DNA of 64,000 bases from Pseudomonadota bacterium. GTDB taxonomy: Bacteria; Desulfobacterota; Desulfobacteria; Desulfobacterales; Desulfolunaceae. A model generated the notes under the pieces. It was not told where the DNA came from. It searched no databases and saw only the letters and a list, made by a program, of their open reading frames with translations. The stretch is taken from contig JAHIRD010000165.1 of the NCBI GenBank assembly GCA_018818835.1, positions 1-64,000 on the forward strand, read 5' to 3'. Shown piece after piece: positions 9,769-18,541 of this stretch (position 1 is the first letter of the stretch; each line of letters opens with the position of its first letter). Position numbers and translations under genes: made by a program.

Positions 9769-10401
9769 ATGACTGATATTACCATTAAAGGCGCAAGCGT
9801 AAAAACAACAGGATTCCTTCCGGCCGTAGGATATATGGCTGATGATTTCCTTTTAACCCGGACCGACCTCACTGATATCGGCTTAAAGGATTTCAAAGGA
9901 AAAAACATTGTCCTTAACATTTTTCCCAGTATTGACACAGGCGTCTGTGCCTCATCGGTCCGGCGCTTCAATACCGAGGCGACCAAGCTCAAAGACACCG
10001 TGGTCCTTTGCGTGTCACTGGACCTTCCCTTTGCCCATGCCCGCTTTTGCGATGCAGAAGGCATTAAGAATGTGGTGCCTGTGTCCGTGTTTCGCCACAA
10101 GGATTTTATGAATACCTATGGCGTGGTGATTGATGAAGGCCCCCTCAAAGGCCTCCTGGCACGATCGGTTGTGGTCATCGACAAAACAGGTGCAGTCATT
10201 TACTCGGAAGTGATCCGTGAGCTGGGTGAAGAGCCTGACTACGACGACGTGCTCGGATCACTGACTCGGAGCGGTATTCCGGTGCCCCCAAAAAAAGCAA
10301 GTACCCAGGTCCCCCTGGACCGATGCACCTATACGGCGACTGCCGAGAGCTCACGAACATTCAATGATGATGAGCCCTGTGATGACGGAAGAGCCGGCTG
10401 A
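9769..10401 (+). CDS. tpx: Thiol peroxidase Tpx with C-terminal extension
   Basis: The 210-residue product is an atypical two-cysteine peroxiredoxin of the Tpx class. The peroxidatic Cys60 sits in FPSIDTGVCASSVRRFN and the resolving Cys94 in HARFCDAEGIKNV. Tpx reduces hydroperoxides using thioredoxin. E. coli Tpx is 168 residues; here about 40 extra residues follow the domain, rich in polar and acidic residues and containing two more cysteines (DRC and EPC). A strong AGGAGG ribosome site precedes the ATG, and a rho-independent terminator follows at 10541. It opens a block of oxygen-defence genes. Confidence 0.92.
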   Translation: MTDITIKGASVKTTGFLPAVGYMADDFLLTRTDLTDIGLKDFKGKNIVLNIFPSIDTGVCASSVRRFNTEATKLKDTVVLCVSLDLPFAHARFCDAEGIKNVVPVSVFRHKDFMNTYGVVIDEGPLKGLLARSVVVIDKTGAVIYSEVIRELGEEPDYDDVLGSLTRSGIPVPPKKASTQVPLDRCTYTATAESSRTFNDDEPCDDGRAG

Positions 10402-10540
10402 TAGCTCCGTAGCTTAAAACAAGAACGCACCCAAGGACAACGGATTATACCAGAGGCGTTATCAGATAGTTTTGACATGCACTCCCGGGCAGTGCCTGGG
10501 CGTGAGTCAAAAAAATAGTATAACCATGATGCACATGAAG

Positions 10541-10577
10541 AAAAAGCCTCTGGCATGGCTGCCAGAGGCTTTTTTTG
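10541..10577 (+). terminator. Rho-independent terminator after tpx
   Basis: A perfect stem (AAAAAGCCTCTGGCA paired with its complement ending in seven T) with a 4-nt loop, starting about 140 bp after the tpx stop. The A-rich left arm makes it potentially bidirectional. Confidence 0.85.
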
Positions 10578-11175
10578 CCCTTCTTCGTGTTCTTCAGCGA
10601 CCACCGGGAACGGGTGGTTAATAAAAAAAATTACCCGGGAAACGCGTATCCAGAACCTTGAACCACGTATTCCCTCTCAGCTGATCATTTTATTCATAAT
10701 AGACAAGCCATGCACTCAAAACCGACTCTTATCAGTGTAAACACTGATTCTTACATGTATATTTGTTTCCGAAAAGGAACCCTGAAATAATTAAAATACA
10801 TATAAATAAAGGCTGTTACGTACATATCATCCTCACTAATATTTATTTTTCGTATCTCAAAAAAATAGTCATTGACAACCAAAGCAAATCCCGTTTATAC
10901 AGCCGCCTTCTGCATCACATGTGTTGCAGAAACATTAGACCATCGGTATACAAACAGGTTTGGCTCAACCCATCAGTGATTGATCCGAACCAGATAGCTT
11001 AAAAGACCTGATTCAACGCCTCATGGATTGACATGGGACCTTAAGCTAACACCCGATGTGGAGGCTCCGGGCGGGAAACTCACTCCAACCCAACCTCACG
11101 AAAAATATTGCAACGTTACAAAAAATATTTTCGTCCGGAGTCCCCCACATCTCCTTTTTTAAAAAAATACAAGCC

Positions 11176-11226
11176 ATCCAAACAAAAACCCGGACGTTTT
11201 ATAAACGTCCGGGTTTTTGTTTGGAT
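11176..11226. terminator. Long perfect hairpin, bidirectional terminator
   Basis: Two 24-bp arms (11176-11199 and 11203-11226) are exact reverse complements around a 3-nt loop. The arms carry a GC-rich core (CCCGGACGTTT) flanked by runs of A on one side and T on the other, as expected for a terminator that works in both directions. It lies 52 bp after the desulfoferrodoxin stop (minus strand). Confidence 0.8.
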
Positions 11227-11278
11227 ATTCTTCAGCCACAGAGTCAGACCCCAATAATAGGGGCTGACGGCATGGTGT

Positions 11279-11650
11279 TTATTTTTTCCAGTGCCCATGC
11301 AAGTTACAGTATTCTCTTGCAATCACGTGTTTATCATCCAGCTTGAATTCAGCCACGGGCTTATCTCCGGGGTCCAGGTGTTTCCGGTAAATCTTATTCC
11401 CTGCGATCACTTCAATCCATTCAATGTAATGGTCTTCATTCATGGGGTGTTCCACTGCACCCACCGTCACACGTACGCCTCCTTCGATGGATTCGACCAC
11501 CGGCACATGTTTTTCAAGGGCTGCATCCCGTGTATTTTCAGAAAGAAGATCCATGGTTTCACCACAACATTTCAGTTTGGCCCCACCACCATGAAGTACT
11601 TCAACAATATTTCCGCATTTTTCACATTTATAGATCTGGTTCCGCTCCAT
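11279..11650 (-). CDS. dfx: Desulfoferrodoxin (superoxide reductase)
   Basis: 123 residues with both iron centres of class I desulfoferrodoxin. The N-terminal desulforedoxin-like site has Cys9, Cys12, Cys28 and Cys29. The superoxide reductase centre has His48, His68, His74, Cys115 and His118 (ending [10 protein letters not shown]). It reduces superoxide to peroxide without releasing oxygen, with electrons from rubredoxin, and acts in the cytoplasm of anaerobes. Length matches Desulfovibrio Dfx (about 126). A good ribosome site (AAGGAGG on the minus strand) precedes the ATG. Its neighbours tpx, the superoxide dismutase and the DJ-1-family gene suggest an oxygen-defence block, although the genes are separately oriented. 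Confidence 0.97.
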   Translation of the reverse strand: MERNQIYKCEKCGNIVEVLHGGGAKLKCCGETMDLLSENTRDAALEKHVPVVESIEGGVRVTVGAVEHPMNEDHYIEWIEVIAGNKIYRKHLDPGDKPVAEFKLDDKHVIAREYCNLHGHWKK

Positions 11651-12182
11651 CTTAAAATCCTCCTTGTATTATGAATTTATGTGTTTGTTAATCGTGTCGG
11701 TCAATGGATTTTCATCACGACCTGACCCGGATACATCAGGAAATACCACTTTAAAGTCTTAGCAATCATTATGCCAGCAGTATCTTTTCCAAACTCTGAG
11801 CAAACGAAACTAACACAGATGGACCGGCAGGAATAGATCCCCTGGTATTATAGCACACGTTCCCAGGACATGAAGACCAAAATTTGAGACAAATATTGAG
11901 ACAGTCTATGACAGGACTGTCTCAACGTCACATAGGAATGACGAGGTGAAGCACAGCATTCGTATTGACATTCACGCCCGGTCCATTTATTCTATATAAA
12001 ATTTTCAAACCAACGCGAGTCCAAAACCGGTACATCTGAAGCCTTTATTCAATCAAGAGACGCTGTAAATTTTTTCCATCTCTTCCGACCGGTGGTCTCG
12101 CCCCTACGACAGATTAAACCCAATTTATTTTCTCCAAACGGCATCATGGATTTCGTCGTGTTGGACCCTTAAGGAGGCTCCC
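11651..12182. other. Divergent intergenic region, dfx / superoxide dismutase
   Basis: Shared upstream region of two divergently transcribed oxygen-defence genes. The main structure is a hairpin at 11897-11924, made of TGAGACAGTC, an 8-nt loop and the perfect complement, with no T run. It could be an operator or an RNA element. I could not identify a Fur or PerR box with confidence. Confidence 0.45.
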
Positions 12183-12902
12183 ATGAAAAAACGCATCCAA
12201 TGGCGGAATGGCTTACCGGCCAAATTGTTTTATCTTCTTGCCATCTGTTTATCTCTGGTCATTACCCAGTGTTCTAACGAAAGCACAGGTCAGGTCTTAA
12301 TCCAAAATCCTCTTCCCTATCCTGAAAATGCTTTGGAACCCTATATCTCAGCCCGGACCCTTTCATTCCATTATGGCAAGCATTATGCGTCATACGTCAA
12401 AAATGCCAATGATCTGATCAAAAACAGCCCATTCAACGGTAAAAATAGTGAGGACGTCATCCGTTTATCCTCAGGCAAAGCCGAGTATGAAGCCCTTTTC
12501 AACCAGACGGCCCAGGCCTGGAATCATGCTTTTTTCTGGGACTGCATGAAGCCCCAGGGTGGAGGTGCACCCACGGGTGACCTCCTAAAGGCCATTGAAA
12601 CCTCCTTTGGAAGTTTTGACCAGTTTAAAAATGAATTTCATTCCGCGTCTAAAAACCTTTTTGGAAGCGGATGGGTCTGGCTGGTTCAGGATAAAGGGAA
12701 ACTGGCCATCACCACCACGACAAATGCAGACACACCCCTGGCCCATGGGATGAAACCCCTTTTCACGGTGGATGTATGGGAACACGCCTATTATCTTGAC
12801 TATCAAAACAAACGGGTCGATTTTGTCCAGGCTGTTCTTGAACATACTGCGAACTGGGATCATGCCGCAGCACTTATGGGTAATGGCTCTGGAGCAAACT
12901 AA
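12183..12902 (+). CDS. sodB: Exported Fe/Mn superoxide dismutase
   Basis: 239 residues. The first 30 form a signal sequence (basic start, hydrophobic FYLLAICLSLVIT) ending at Cys30, followed by a mature Fe/Mn superoxide dismutase. The metal ligands are recognisable: His in FHYGKHYASYV, His in AWNHAFFWDCM, and Asp and His in VDVWEHAYYLDY. It dismutates superoxide. Most bacterial enzymes of this family are cytoplasmic, so the signal sequence places this one outside the inner membrane. A lipoprotein is possible, but the residue before Cys30 is Gln rather than Gly/Ala/Ser. The ribosome site GGAGG precedes the ATG. The DJ-1-family gene starts 11 bp downstream. Confidence 0.92.
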   Translation: MKKRIQWRNGLPAKLFYLLAICLSLVITQCSNESTGQVLIQNPLPYPENALEPYISARTLSFHYGKHYASYVKNANDLIKNSPFNGKNSEDVIRLSSGKAEYEALFNQTAQAWNHAFFWDCMKPQGGGAPTGDLLKAIETSFGSFDQFKNEFHSASKNLFGSGWVWLVQDKGKLAITTTTNADTPLAHGMKPLFTVDVWEHAYYLDYQNKRVDFVQAVLEHTANWDHAAALMGNGSGAN

Positions 12903-12913
12903 AGGATTAAATC

Positions 12914-13459
12914 ATGACGACGCAAACAAAACGAATCATCATCCTGGTGGAAGATCTGTTTAATATTTTTGAATTCTGGTATCCCTATTACCGGCTCCAG
13001 GAAGCCGGCATGGAGGTGACGGTGGTGGGGCCGGAAAAAGGAAAATTCTATACCGGAAAACCAGCCACGGAAATCCAGGCCGATATTGATGCAGCAAGCG
13101 TCCGTGTTGAAGATTATCATGGTCTTCTGATTCCGGGGGGCTATGCCCCAGACCGGATGCGCCGCTACCCGGCCATGGTGGATATTGTTCGAAACATGAA
13201 CATGGATCAAAAACCCGTGGCTGCCATCTGCCATGCTGGCTGGATGCTGATTTCAGCAGACATCCTCAAAGGCCGAAGTGTAACATCTTACGTGGCCATC
13301 AAGGACGACATGCTGAACGCCGGAGCCGTATGGAAAGACAGGCCCGTGGTGGTGGACAAAAACCTGATCACCAGCCGGAAACCCGAAGACCTCCCTGTGT
13401 TTATGAAAACCTTCCTTATGATGTTTGAAAAAGAAAGGCCTCCGGCGGCCAGCTTTTAG
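12914..13459 (+). CDS. DJ-1/PfpI family protein
   Basis: 181 residues with the DJ-1/PfpI fold. A glutamate-containing strand precedes the GLLIPGGYAPDRMRR loop, and the nucleophile elbow is AAICHAGWMLIS, whose cysteine is the expected reactive residue and is followed by His. Members act as proteases, glyoxalases, deglycases or chaperones in stress; the exact activity cannot be read from sequence. It begins 11 bp after the superoxide dismutase stop and is surely co-transcribed with it, which fits a stress role. Confidence 0.85.
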   Translation: MTTQTKRIIILVEDLFNIFEFWYPYYRLQEAGMEVTVVGPEKGKFYTGKPATEIQADIDAASVRVEDYHGLLIPGGYAPDRMRRYPAMVDIVRNMNMDQKPVAAICHAGWMLISADILKGRSVTSYVAIKDDMLNAGAVWKDRPVVVDKNLITSRKPEDLPVFMKTFLMMFEKERPPAASF

Positions 13460-14124
13460 CCTTATCTCCGTGATCTCTGTGCCTCTGTGAGAGACGAGGC
13501 TTTTTGCTTTTGGCTTTGCCGCGCTGTGCTACTATCTCGTAAAATTTAGTTTTTTGCTGGAAGTTAGAATCATAGCTCAATAACTTTTTAAAATTATTTG
13601 CTTTTCTTCGTGCTTCGTGTCCTTCAGTGAGCTACGCGAACGGGTGGTGGATAAAAAAGAAAACAACGTTTCAATCCAAGGCGTTACCTGGGCTTGAGAT
13701 AAAAAGCAATTTTGCCATGAAGGTCATGAAAAAAAAACGATTAAATAGTTTAACCACCCACTCCCTTTGGTCGTTCAAGAACACGAAGAGCACGAAGAAG
13801 GGCAAAAGATTATCCCTGCCGGGGCCTCCAAACATGAATTTTGGGATGAGTCAAATGGTCGCTGTCGAGATGCAAGCACGGGCACGAAGCATCGTGCTCC
13901 TCCTTGAATTTTGCGAACGTGTGGTGAGTAAAAAAGTGCTTCGTCCTCTGGCTTCGAGGAGGGGACTTTTTACGACGCCATCAAGGTTAGGGTTTACAAT
14001 TTCCCGGGATACTGATAGGCAATTTAATGAGTCATTTGATTTTTTATACGAGTTGCCGGGTATTTGAAATGTTTTTTCATTGTGCCCATACCCAATATAT
14101 CATTGATGGGAAAGGAATCATACC
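13460..14124. repeat. Intergenic repeat cluster
   Basis: This stretch is assembled from phrases that recur between other genes: an ACGCGAACGGGTGGTGG phrase running into AAAACAACGTTTCAA and GGCGTTACCTGGG (13635-13693, a near copy at 24774-24832), a GAACACGAAGAGCACGAAGAAG phrase near 13778 (related phrase near 24848), and the arm GACTTTTTACGACGCCATCA (13964-13983) of the hairpin element seen whole at 25528-25681. A 146-codon open frame spans it but is built of repeat sequence and is not called. Confidence 0.6.
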
Positions 14125-14406
14125 ATGTACGATCTGGTTACCGTTTTAGACGGTTTGACAAAAGAAATTACAAACACGATAAGCGAGATGTCGAAATGCA
14201 AGGATATCGATCAAAAGAAGAAGCTTGCCGAAATCATAAAAATGCTCTGTGAATCCATGGGTATTTTCTTTGACAGCATGGGCATGGTCGACCCTGATTT
14301 ATTGGATGACTTTGATGATGCTGATGATTATTCGGATGATATCGTGGATTTCTCATCCTTGAAAAAAGGGAAAAAGAACAAGAAAAAAAATGATATCCCC
14401 TTCTGA
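14125..14406 (+). CDS. Small acidic/basic hypothetical protein
   Basis: A 93-residue protein of unknown function. The first 60 residues are predicted helical (repeated Lys/Ile/Leu with KKKLAEIIKMLCESMG). An acidic patch (LLDDFDDADDYSDD) follows, then a lysine-rich tail (KKGKKNKKKN). There is no signal peptide or membrane segment. A ribosome site (GGAAAGGAA) precedes the ATG at a normal distance and a hairpin terminator follows, which supports a real gene. I recognise no family. Confidence 0.6.
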   Translation: MYDLVTVLDGLTKEITNTISEMSKCKDIDQKKKLAEIIKMLCESMGIFFDSMGMVDPDLLDDFDDADDYSDDIVDFSSLKKGKKNKKKNDIPF

Positions 14407-14422
14407 TGGATGAGTGGGGTCC

Positions 14423-14462
14423 GTTTTGCATTCAAGACCCTTATCGGCCATGAATGCAAAAC
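14423..14462. terminator. Hairpin between convergent genes
   Basis: Perfect 12-bp arms (GTTTTGCATTCA and its complement) around a 16-nt loop, located between the converging 93-residue protein gene and the ABC exporter gene. The T-rich left arm and A-rich right arm fit termination in the minus direction as well as plus. Confidence 0.6.
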
Positions 14463-14515
14463 AGACTATCCATAAGTCATTGATGCCTCCCTGGGATCGT
14501 TCACCCTTATCCCCA

Positions 14516-16486
14516 TCAGCCGCCAATCATATTCAGTTTGTAATAAAGACCTTTAACCTTCATCAATTCATCATGGTTTCCGCATTCGACAATATCCCCC
14601 TTGTTTAAAACAAGAATTTTATCCGCGCGCCGGGCTGTTGAGATCCTGTGGGCAATGATCACCGAGGTCCGTGACGTCATCAGATTGTCCAGGGCAGCCT
14701 GAATCTTCATTTCGGATTCTGTGTCAATATAGGATGTGGCCTCGTCCAGGATGATCAGATCAGGATCTCGTGAAATGGCACGAGCAATGGAAATCAACTG
14801 CCGTTCGCCACTGGACAGGGTCGTCCCACCTTCAAAAAGAAGGGTATCGGCGCCCTGGGGAAGCCTATTCACAAAGGCGGTGCAGTGGGCCGCGTCAAGA
14901 ATTTCTTGGAAATGTTCATCAGACATGTCCCCCAACTCCCCCAGGATATTTTGTTTCACACTTCCCGAAAACAGAAAAGGATCCTGGGTTACCAACGCGA
15001 TACGGGAACGGATATCGTTGAGGGCAAAGGATTTCACATCAAGAAAATTAAAACGGATCTGGCCGGACAAGGGGTCATAAAACCGGACCAGGAGATTGAT
15101 CAAAGACGTTTTTCCAGCCCCGGTGGGTCCCACCACGGCCAGGGTCTGTCCCTGATCCAGGCTAAATGAAATATCATGGAGGACCCTGTCCTTTTTGCTG
15201 TAGCCAAAACTCACACCTTCGAATTCAACGTGTCGAATACCCGAAAGCCTGAGGGGTTTAATGACTCGGCGATTGGCCTGACTAAACCCTTGTTCCACGG
15301 ACGGATTATCCAGAACAAGAAATATCCTCTCGGCCGAGGACATGGAGTTCTGAAGAATATTGTATTTTTCCGCAATATCCCGGATGGGCCTGAAGAACAT
15401 TTTCATATAGGAAATAAAGGCAACAAGTGTACCGAGACTGATGGACTGGGACACCACCTCATATCCCCCGTAATAAATGATCAGGGCAAGTGAGATCGAA
15501 CCCAAAAGTTCGACCACAGGCATGAACACGGCGAAAATCTGAAGTTGCTTGATGCCGGCCAGATAATTTTCATGGTTAAGTTTACGAAAGGCCCTGTGGT
15601 TTTCCTGCTCATAACAAAACAGCTGAATCACCCGCATGCCCTGAATGCTTTCTGAAAACCGGGTGTTTATCTGGGCCACCTTCACCCGAAGATCCCGAAA
15701 CACCTCCCGGGCATGGCGGGCAAAATAGGCTGCTGCCAAAAGAACAAGGGGCAGCACGGTAAATGAAACAAGCGCCAGACGAGGAGCGATAAAAAAAAGA
15801 AGCCCTGCAATGCCTATAATCAAAAAAAGGTCTTTGAACACAAACACAATGACCGACGAAAACATCTCCTGCATGTTCTGGATATCGTTAGTGACCCGTG
15901 TCACCAGGCGTCCCACGGGATTGCGGTTGAAAAATGGCAGGGCAAGGGACTGGATATGATTGAAAATACTCATCCTCAGATCGTGCATGATCATCTGCCC
16001 TGAGTATTCCATGATCAGTTTCTGGAAAAACGTCAGAATAAAATGGACACACACGATGGCAAGAATCAGTAAGGACGCCCTGGCAACGCCTACAAGGTCC
16101 TTCTGCCGGACAAGGGCCCTGTCTTCTTTACTGAGCTTGTCAAGCTGGCCAAGGGGAATACATAGTCCTGACTCGGTTTGAACAAAAAGTAAGGGGTAGC
16201 GCTCAACCAATCGTTTTTCATGCTCCTTGTCCATTGTCACAGGGATTAAGCCCTTTTCATGGCCAGCCTCTTTCATGGATGTGATGGGAACAATATAACG
16301 ATCAATGGCCTCCTTGGTCACATAGGGAATGGCCAGATCCAGAAGGGTAATCATTCCCAGCATCAGGATCGCAAACAAAAAGATCAGGCCATAGGGTTTC
16401 ACAAAGGGGAAAAGCCGCTTGATCAGTTTCAGATCATAGGTTTTCCCAAGCTGGTCTTCTTCAAAATTGCCCATGTCAGACCGCAT
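14516..16486 (-). CDS. ABC exporter half, consensus-site subunit (YheH/BmrD-like)
   Basis: About 656 residues from the preferred ATG (AGGAT ribosome site); an upstream in-frame start at 16528 is possible. Six predicted transmembrane helices occupy roughly residues 20-390, with an insert of about 100 residues between the first two helices. The nucleotide-binding domain follows: Walker A GPTGAGKTSL, signature LSSGERQL, Walker B LIILDEATSYID with intact catalytic Glu. Size and the long insert match BmrD/YheH of heterodimeric multidrug exporters. It overlaps or abuts the partner gene, so the two are co-translated. The substrate is unknown. Confidence 0.88.
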   Translation of the reverse strand: MRSDMGNFEEDQLGKTYDLKLIKRLFPFVKPYGLIFLFAILMLGMITLLDLAIPYVTKEAIDRYIVPITSMKEAGHEKGLIPVTMDKEHEKRLVERYPLLFVQTESGLCIPLGQLDKLSKEDRALVRQKDLVGVARASLLILAIVCVHFILTFFQKLIMEYSGQMIMHDLRMSIFNHIQSLALPFFNRNPVGRLVTRVTNDIQNMQEMFSSVIVFVFKDLFLIIGIAGLLFFIAPRLALVSFTVLPLVLLAAAYFARHAREVFRDLRVKVAQINTRFSESIQGMRVIQLFCYEQENHRAFRKLNHENYLAGIKQLQIFAVFMPVVELLGSISLALIIYYGGYEVVSQSISLGTLVAFISYMKMFFRPIRDIAEKYNILQNSMSSAERIFLVLDNPSVEQGFSQANRRVIKPLRLSGIRHVEFEGVSFGYSKKDRVLHDISFSLDQGQTLAVVGPTGAGKTSLINLLVRFYDPLSGQIRFNFLDVKSFALNDIRSRIALVTQDPFLFSGSVKQNILGELGDMSDEHFQEILDAAHCTAFVNRLPQGADTLLFEGGTTLSSGERQLISIARAISRDPDLIILDEATSYIDTESEMKIQAALDNLMTSRTSVIIAHRISTARRADKILVLNKGDIVECGNHDELMKVKGLYYKLNMIGG

Positions 16487-18254
16487 AATTATCCTCTTCC
16501 ATATCCTGGAGCCCTGATGTCCTGGCATAGTAACCGCCCAGGCCCATCAACGTGTCATGGTTTCCCCGTTCCACAATCCGGCCTTGATCAAGGACGATGA
16601 TTTCATGGGCCCTTTTCACGGCGGATATCCTGTGTGAACTGATCAGCACATATTTATTTTTTGCAAAAGACGACAGGGAATCAATGATCCCGGCCGCTGT
16701 CTGGGTATCCACCTGGCTGATGGGGTCATCAAAAATCATGATATCCCGGTCATGAAGAAGCGCACGGGCAAGGGCAACGCGTTGTTTCTGTCCCCCTGAA
16801 AGGATCACGCCCTTTTCCCCCACCAGGGTATCCAGACCATATTTGAACTGTTTGATATCCCCCAGAAGAAAGGCCTTTTTAGCCGCCTCCAACATGCCAT
16901 ATTCCTGGGCGTCCATGTTGCCAATAAGAATATTGTCCCGAATCCTGCCTTCGAAAAGAAAGGGTTCCTGGGGCATAAAGGAGATTCTGTTTCTCAGATG
17001 GGCAAGCCCCATATCACGAATGTTTTGTCCATCCAGGGTTACCCGCCCTGAGGTCACATCGAAAATCCGGGACACAAGACTCAAAAGTGTGCTTTTACCG
17101 CTGCCCGGTGGCCCCACCACACCCAGAATCTGACCCGGTTCCATTGAAAGGCTTATATCATCAAGAATCCTGCGGCCCCCTGGGCTGAACGAAAAACAAA
17201 CCGATTCGAAACACAGGCCGGCCTGATGAAAAACCGGTGGATGGCCTGGGTCCTCGAGATCCGGTTTTTCATCCAGAATCACAGCGATTCGGTCAAGGGA
17301 TGCCCGGCCCCGCTGAATCAAATTGGTCATCCAGCCCAGGGCCATCATGGGCCAGGTAAGAAGCCCAAGATAGCTGATAAACGCCACCAGATCACCGGCG
17401 CTGATGTCTCCGAAAATGGTTTGGCGTCCCCCCAGGTAGATGACGATGGTCAGACTTAAATTACTGAACATCATCATCAAGGGGAAAAACGAGCCTGTGA
17501 TACGGATCAGATCAATATTTTTTTTCACAAAGGTCCGGGATAATTTCTCCACCTGTGCCGAGCTGTCCTCTTCCCGAGTGTAGGCCTTGATGATGCGAAT
17601 GCCTGAAAAACGTTCCCGGACCCCTTCGGTGAGTTCGGAAAATGTGGCCTGGACATCCCGGTAACGGGCATGCATGATCCTGCTGAACATACGGGCACTG
17701 ACCACAATCAGCGGCATGGGAATCAAGGCAAACAGGGTCAGCCAGCCATTGATCCAGATCATGAACACGATGGTGCTGCTTCCCAGAAACACGGCGTCGA
17801 TCATGGCCACCATCCCCATGCCCGTGGCCATTCTCACATTGGTGATGTCATTGGTTGCATGGGCCATCAGGTCACCGGTGCTTGTCCTGGAAAAATACCC
17901 GGCGGACAAGGCCTGAATATGGGTGAAAAGCCGGTCCCTCAAGCCCTCTTCAATACGCCTGGACGTTCCGATCAGACACCGCCGCCATCCATAACGGAAG
18001 CATGCGATCAACAGGGCAATACAAGAAATGGCCAGGGCATAATGTAAAAGCCAGGTTCCTCCTTGTCGAAACATCGTAAGATCATCAATGGTCCATTTGA
18101 TGATTCTGGGAATAAAAAGCTGAAGTGCATCGGCAAAAACCAAGAACACCAAGCCTGACAGAATCAGCAGAATATTTTCCCGGAAATAGGGCCTGATCAA
18201 CGAAAAGGCCGTGGAGGCTCCAGGCTCCTTGATAATGTGGGATTTCTTTTTCAT
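16476..18254 (-). CDS. ABC exporter half, degenerate-site subunit (YheI/BmrC-like)
   Basis: 592 residues: six transmembrane helices (about 20-310), then Walker A GPPGSGKSTLL, signature LSGGQKQR and Walker B IMIFDDPISQVD. The residue after the Walker B aspartate is Asp rather than the catalytic Glu, the hallmark of the degenerate site in asymmetric heterodimeric exporters such as TM287/288 and BmrCD. Together with the downstream gene it should form a heterodimeric drug or lipid exporter in the inner membrane. It is the first gene of the pair. Confidence 0.9.
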   Translation of the reverse strand: MKKKSHIIKEPGASTAFSLIRPYFRENILLILSGLVFLVFADALQLFIPRIIKWTIDDLTMFRQGGTWLLHYALAISCIALLIACFRYGWRRCLIGTSRRIEEGLRDRLFTHIQALSAGYFSRTSTGDLMAHATNDITNVRMATGMGMVAMIDAVFLGSSTIVFMIWINGWLTLFALIPMPLIVVSARMFSRIMHARYRDVQATFSELTEGVRERFSGIRIIKAYTREEDSSAQVEKLSRTFVKKNIDLIRITGSFFPLMMMFSNLSLTIVIYLGGRQTIFGDISAGDLVAFISYLGLLTWPMMALGWMTNLIQRGRASLDRIAVILDEKPDLEDPGHPPVFHQAGLCFESVCFSFSPGGRRILDDISLSMEPGQILGVVGPPGSGKSTLLSLVSRIFDVTSGRVTLDGQNIRDMGLAHLRNRISFMPQEPFLFEGRIRDNILIGNMDAQEYGMLEAAKKAFLLGDIKQFKYGLDTLVGEKGVILSGGQKQRVALARALLHDRDIMIFDDPISQVDTQTAAGIIDSLSSFAKNKYVLISSHRISAVKRAHEIIVLDQGRIVERGNHDTLMGLGGYYARTSGLQDMEEDNYAV

Positions 18255-18425
18255 TCTTTCAGAATATCAGGATAAGGACGTGAACGGAAGGGCTTTTGTC
18301 ATACATGCATGGCATTTGCCAGAAAAAACTATTGACAGAAAAAAGGGTTGATATTAGGAATACAATCATTGCAGGCATGAAGCCCGCGTCATGTTATAGC
18401 CGATACACATATCGAAAAAATATTT

Positions 18426-18475
18426 CCACGAAGGAATGCCAAATGTTTATGCGCTATCCTTGCGTGGTTTTTTTT
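18426..18475 (+). terminator. Candidate attenuator before cbiM
   Basis: CCACGAAGGA pairs with TCCTTGCGTGG (one bulged base) across a 21-nt loop and is followed directly by eight T. It ends about 65 bp before the cbiM start. Because it lies between any upstream promoter and the transporter genes, it looks like a regulated terminator, perhaps the expression platform of a leader RNA. I see no cobalamin-riboswitch consensus box. Confidence 0.45.
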
Positions 18476-18541
18476 GCTGTCATGGGGCATGCATAAAAAA
18501 CCTTAAAAAGTGAAACACCCATTTTAAAGGAGATATGGATT

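Larger units (their letters stand above)
10402..11278. other. Intergenic region between tpx and desulfoferrodoxin
   Basis: No convincing gene in about 870 bp; two open frames of about 80-95 codons lack ribosome sites and recognisable composition. It holds two terminators listed separately (10541-10577 and 11176-11226) and a copy of the GGGAACGGGTGGTTAATAAAAAA repeat phrase at about 10605-10628, split here for length. Confidence 0.5.

Noticed and set aside
10763-11002. 79-codon open frame
   Set aside because: No ribosome site and no protein-like pattern; AT-rich chance frame.
13627-14067. 146-codon open frame
   Set aside because: Built from repeat phrases shared with other intergenic places, no ribosome site, no family-like composition.
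18300-18541. Cobalamin riboswitch before cbiM
   Set aside because: No B12-box-like sequence seen; only a candidate attenuator hairpin is supported.
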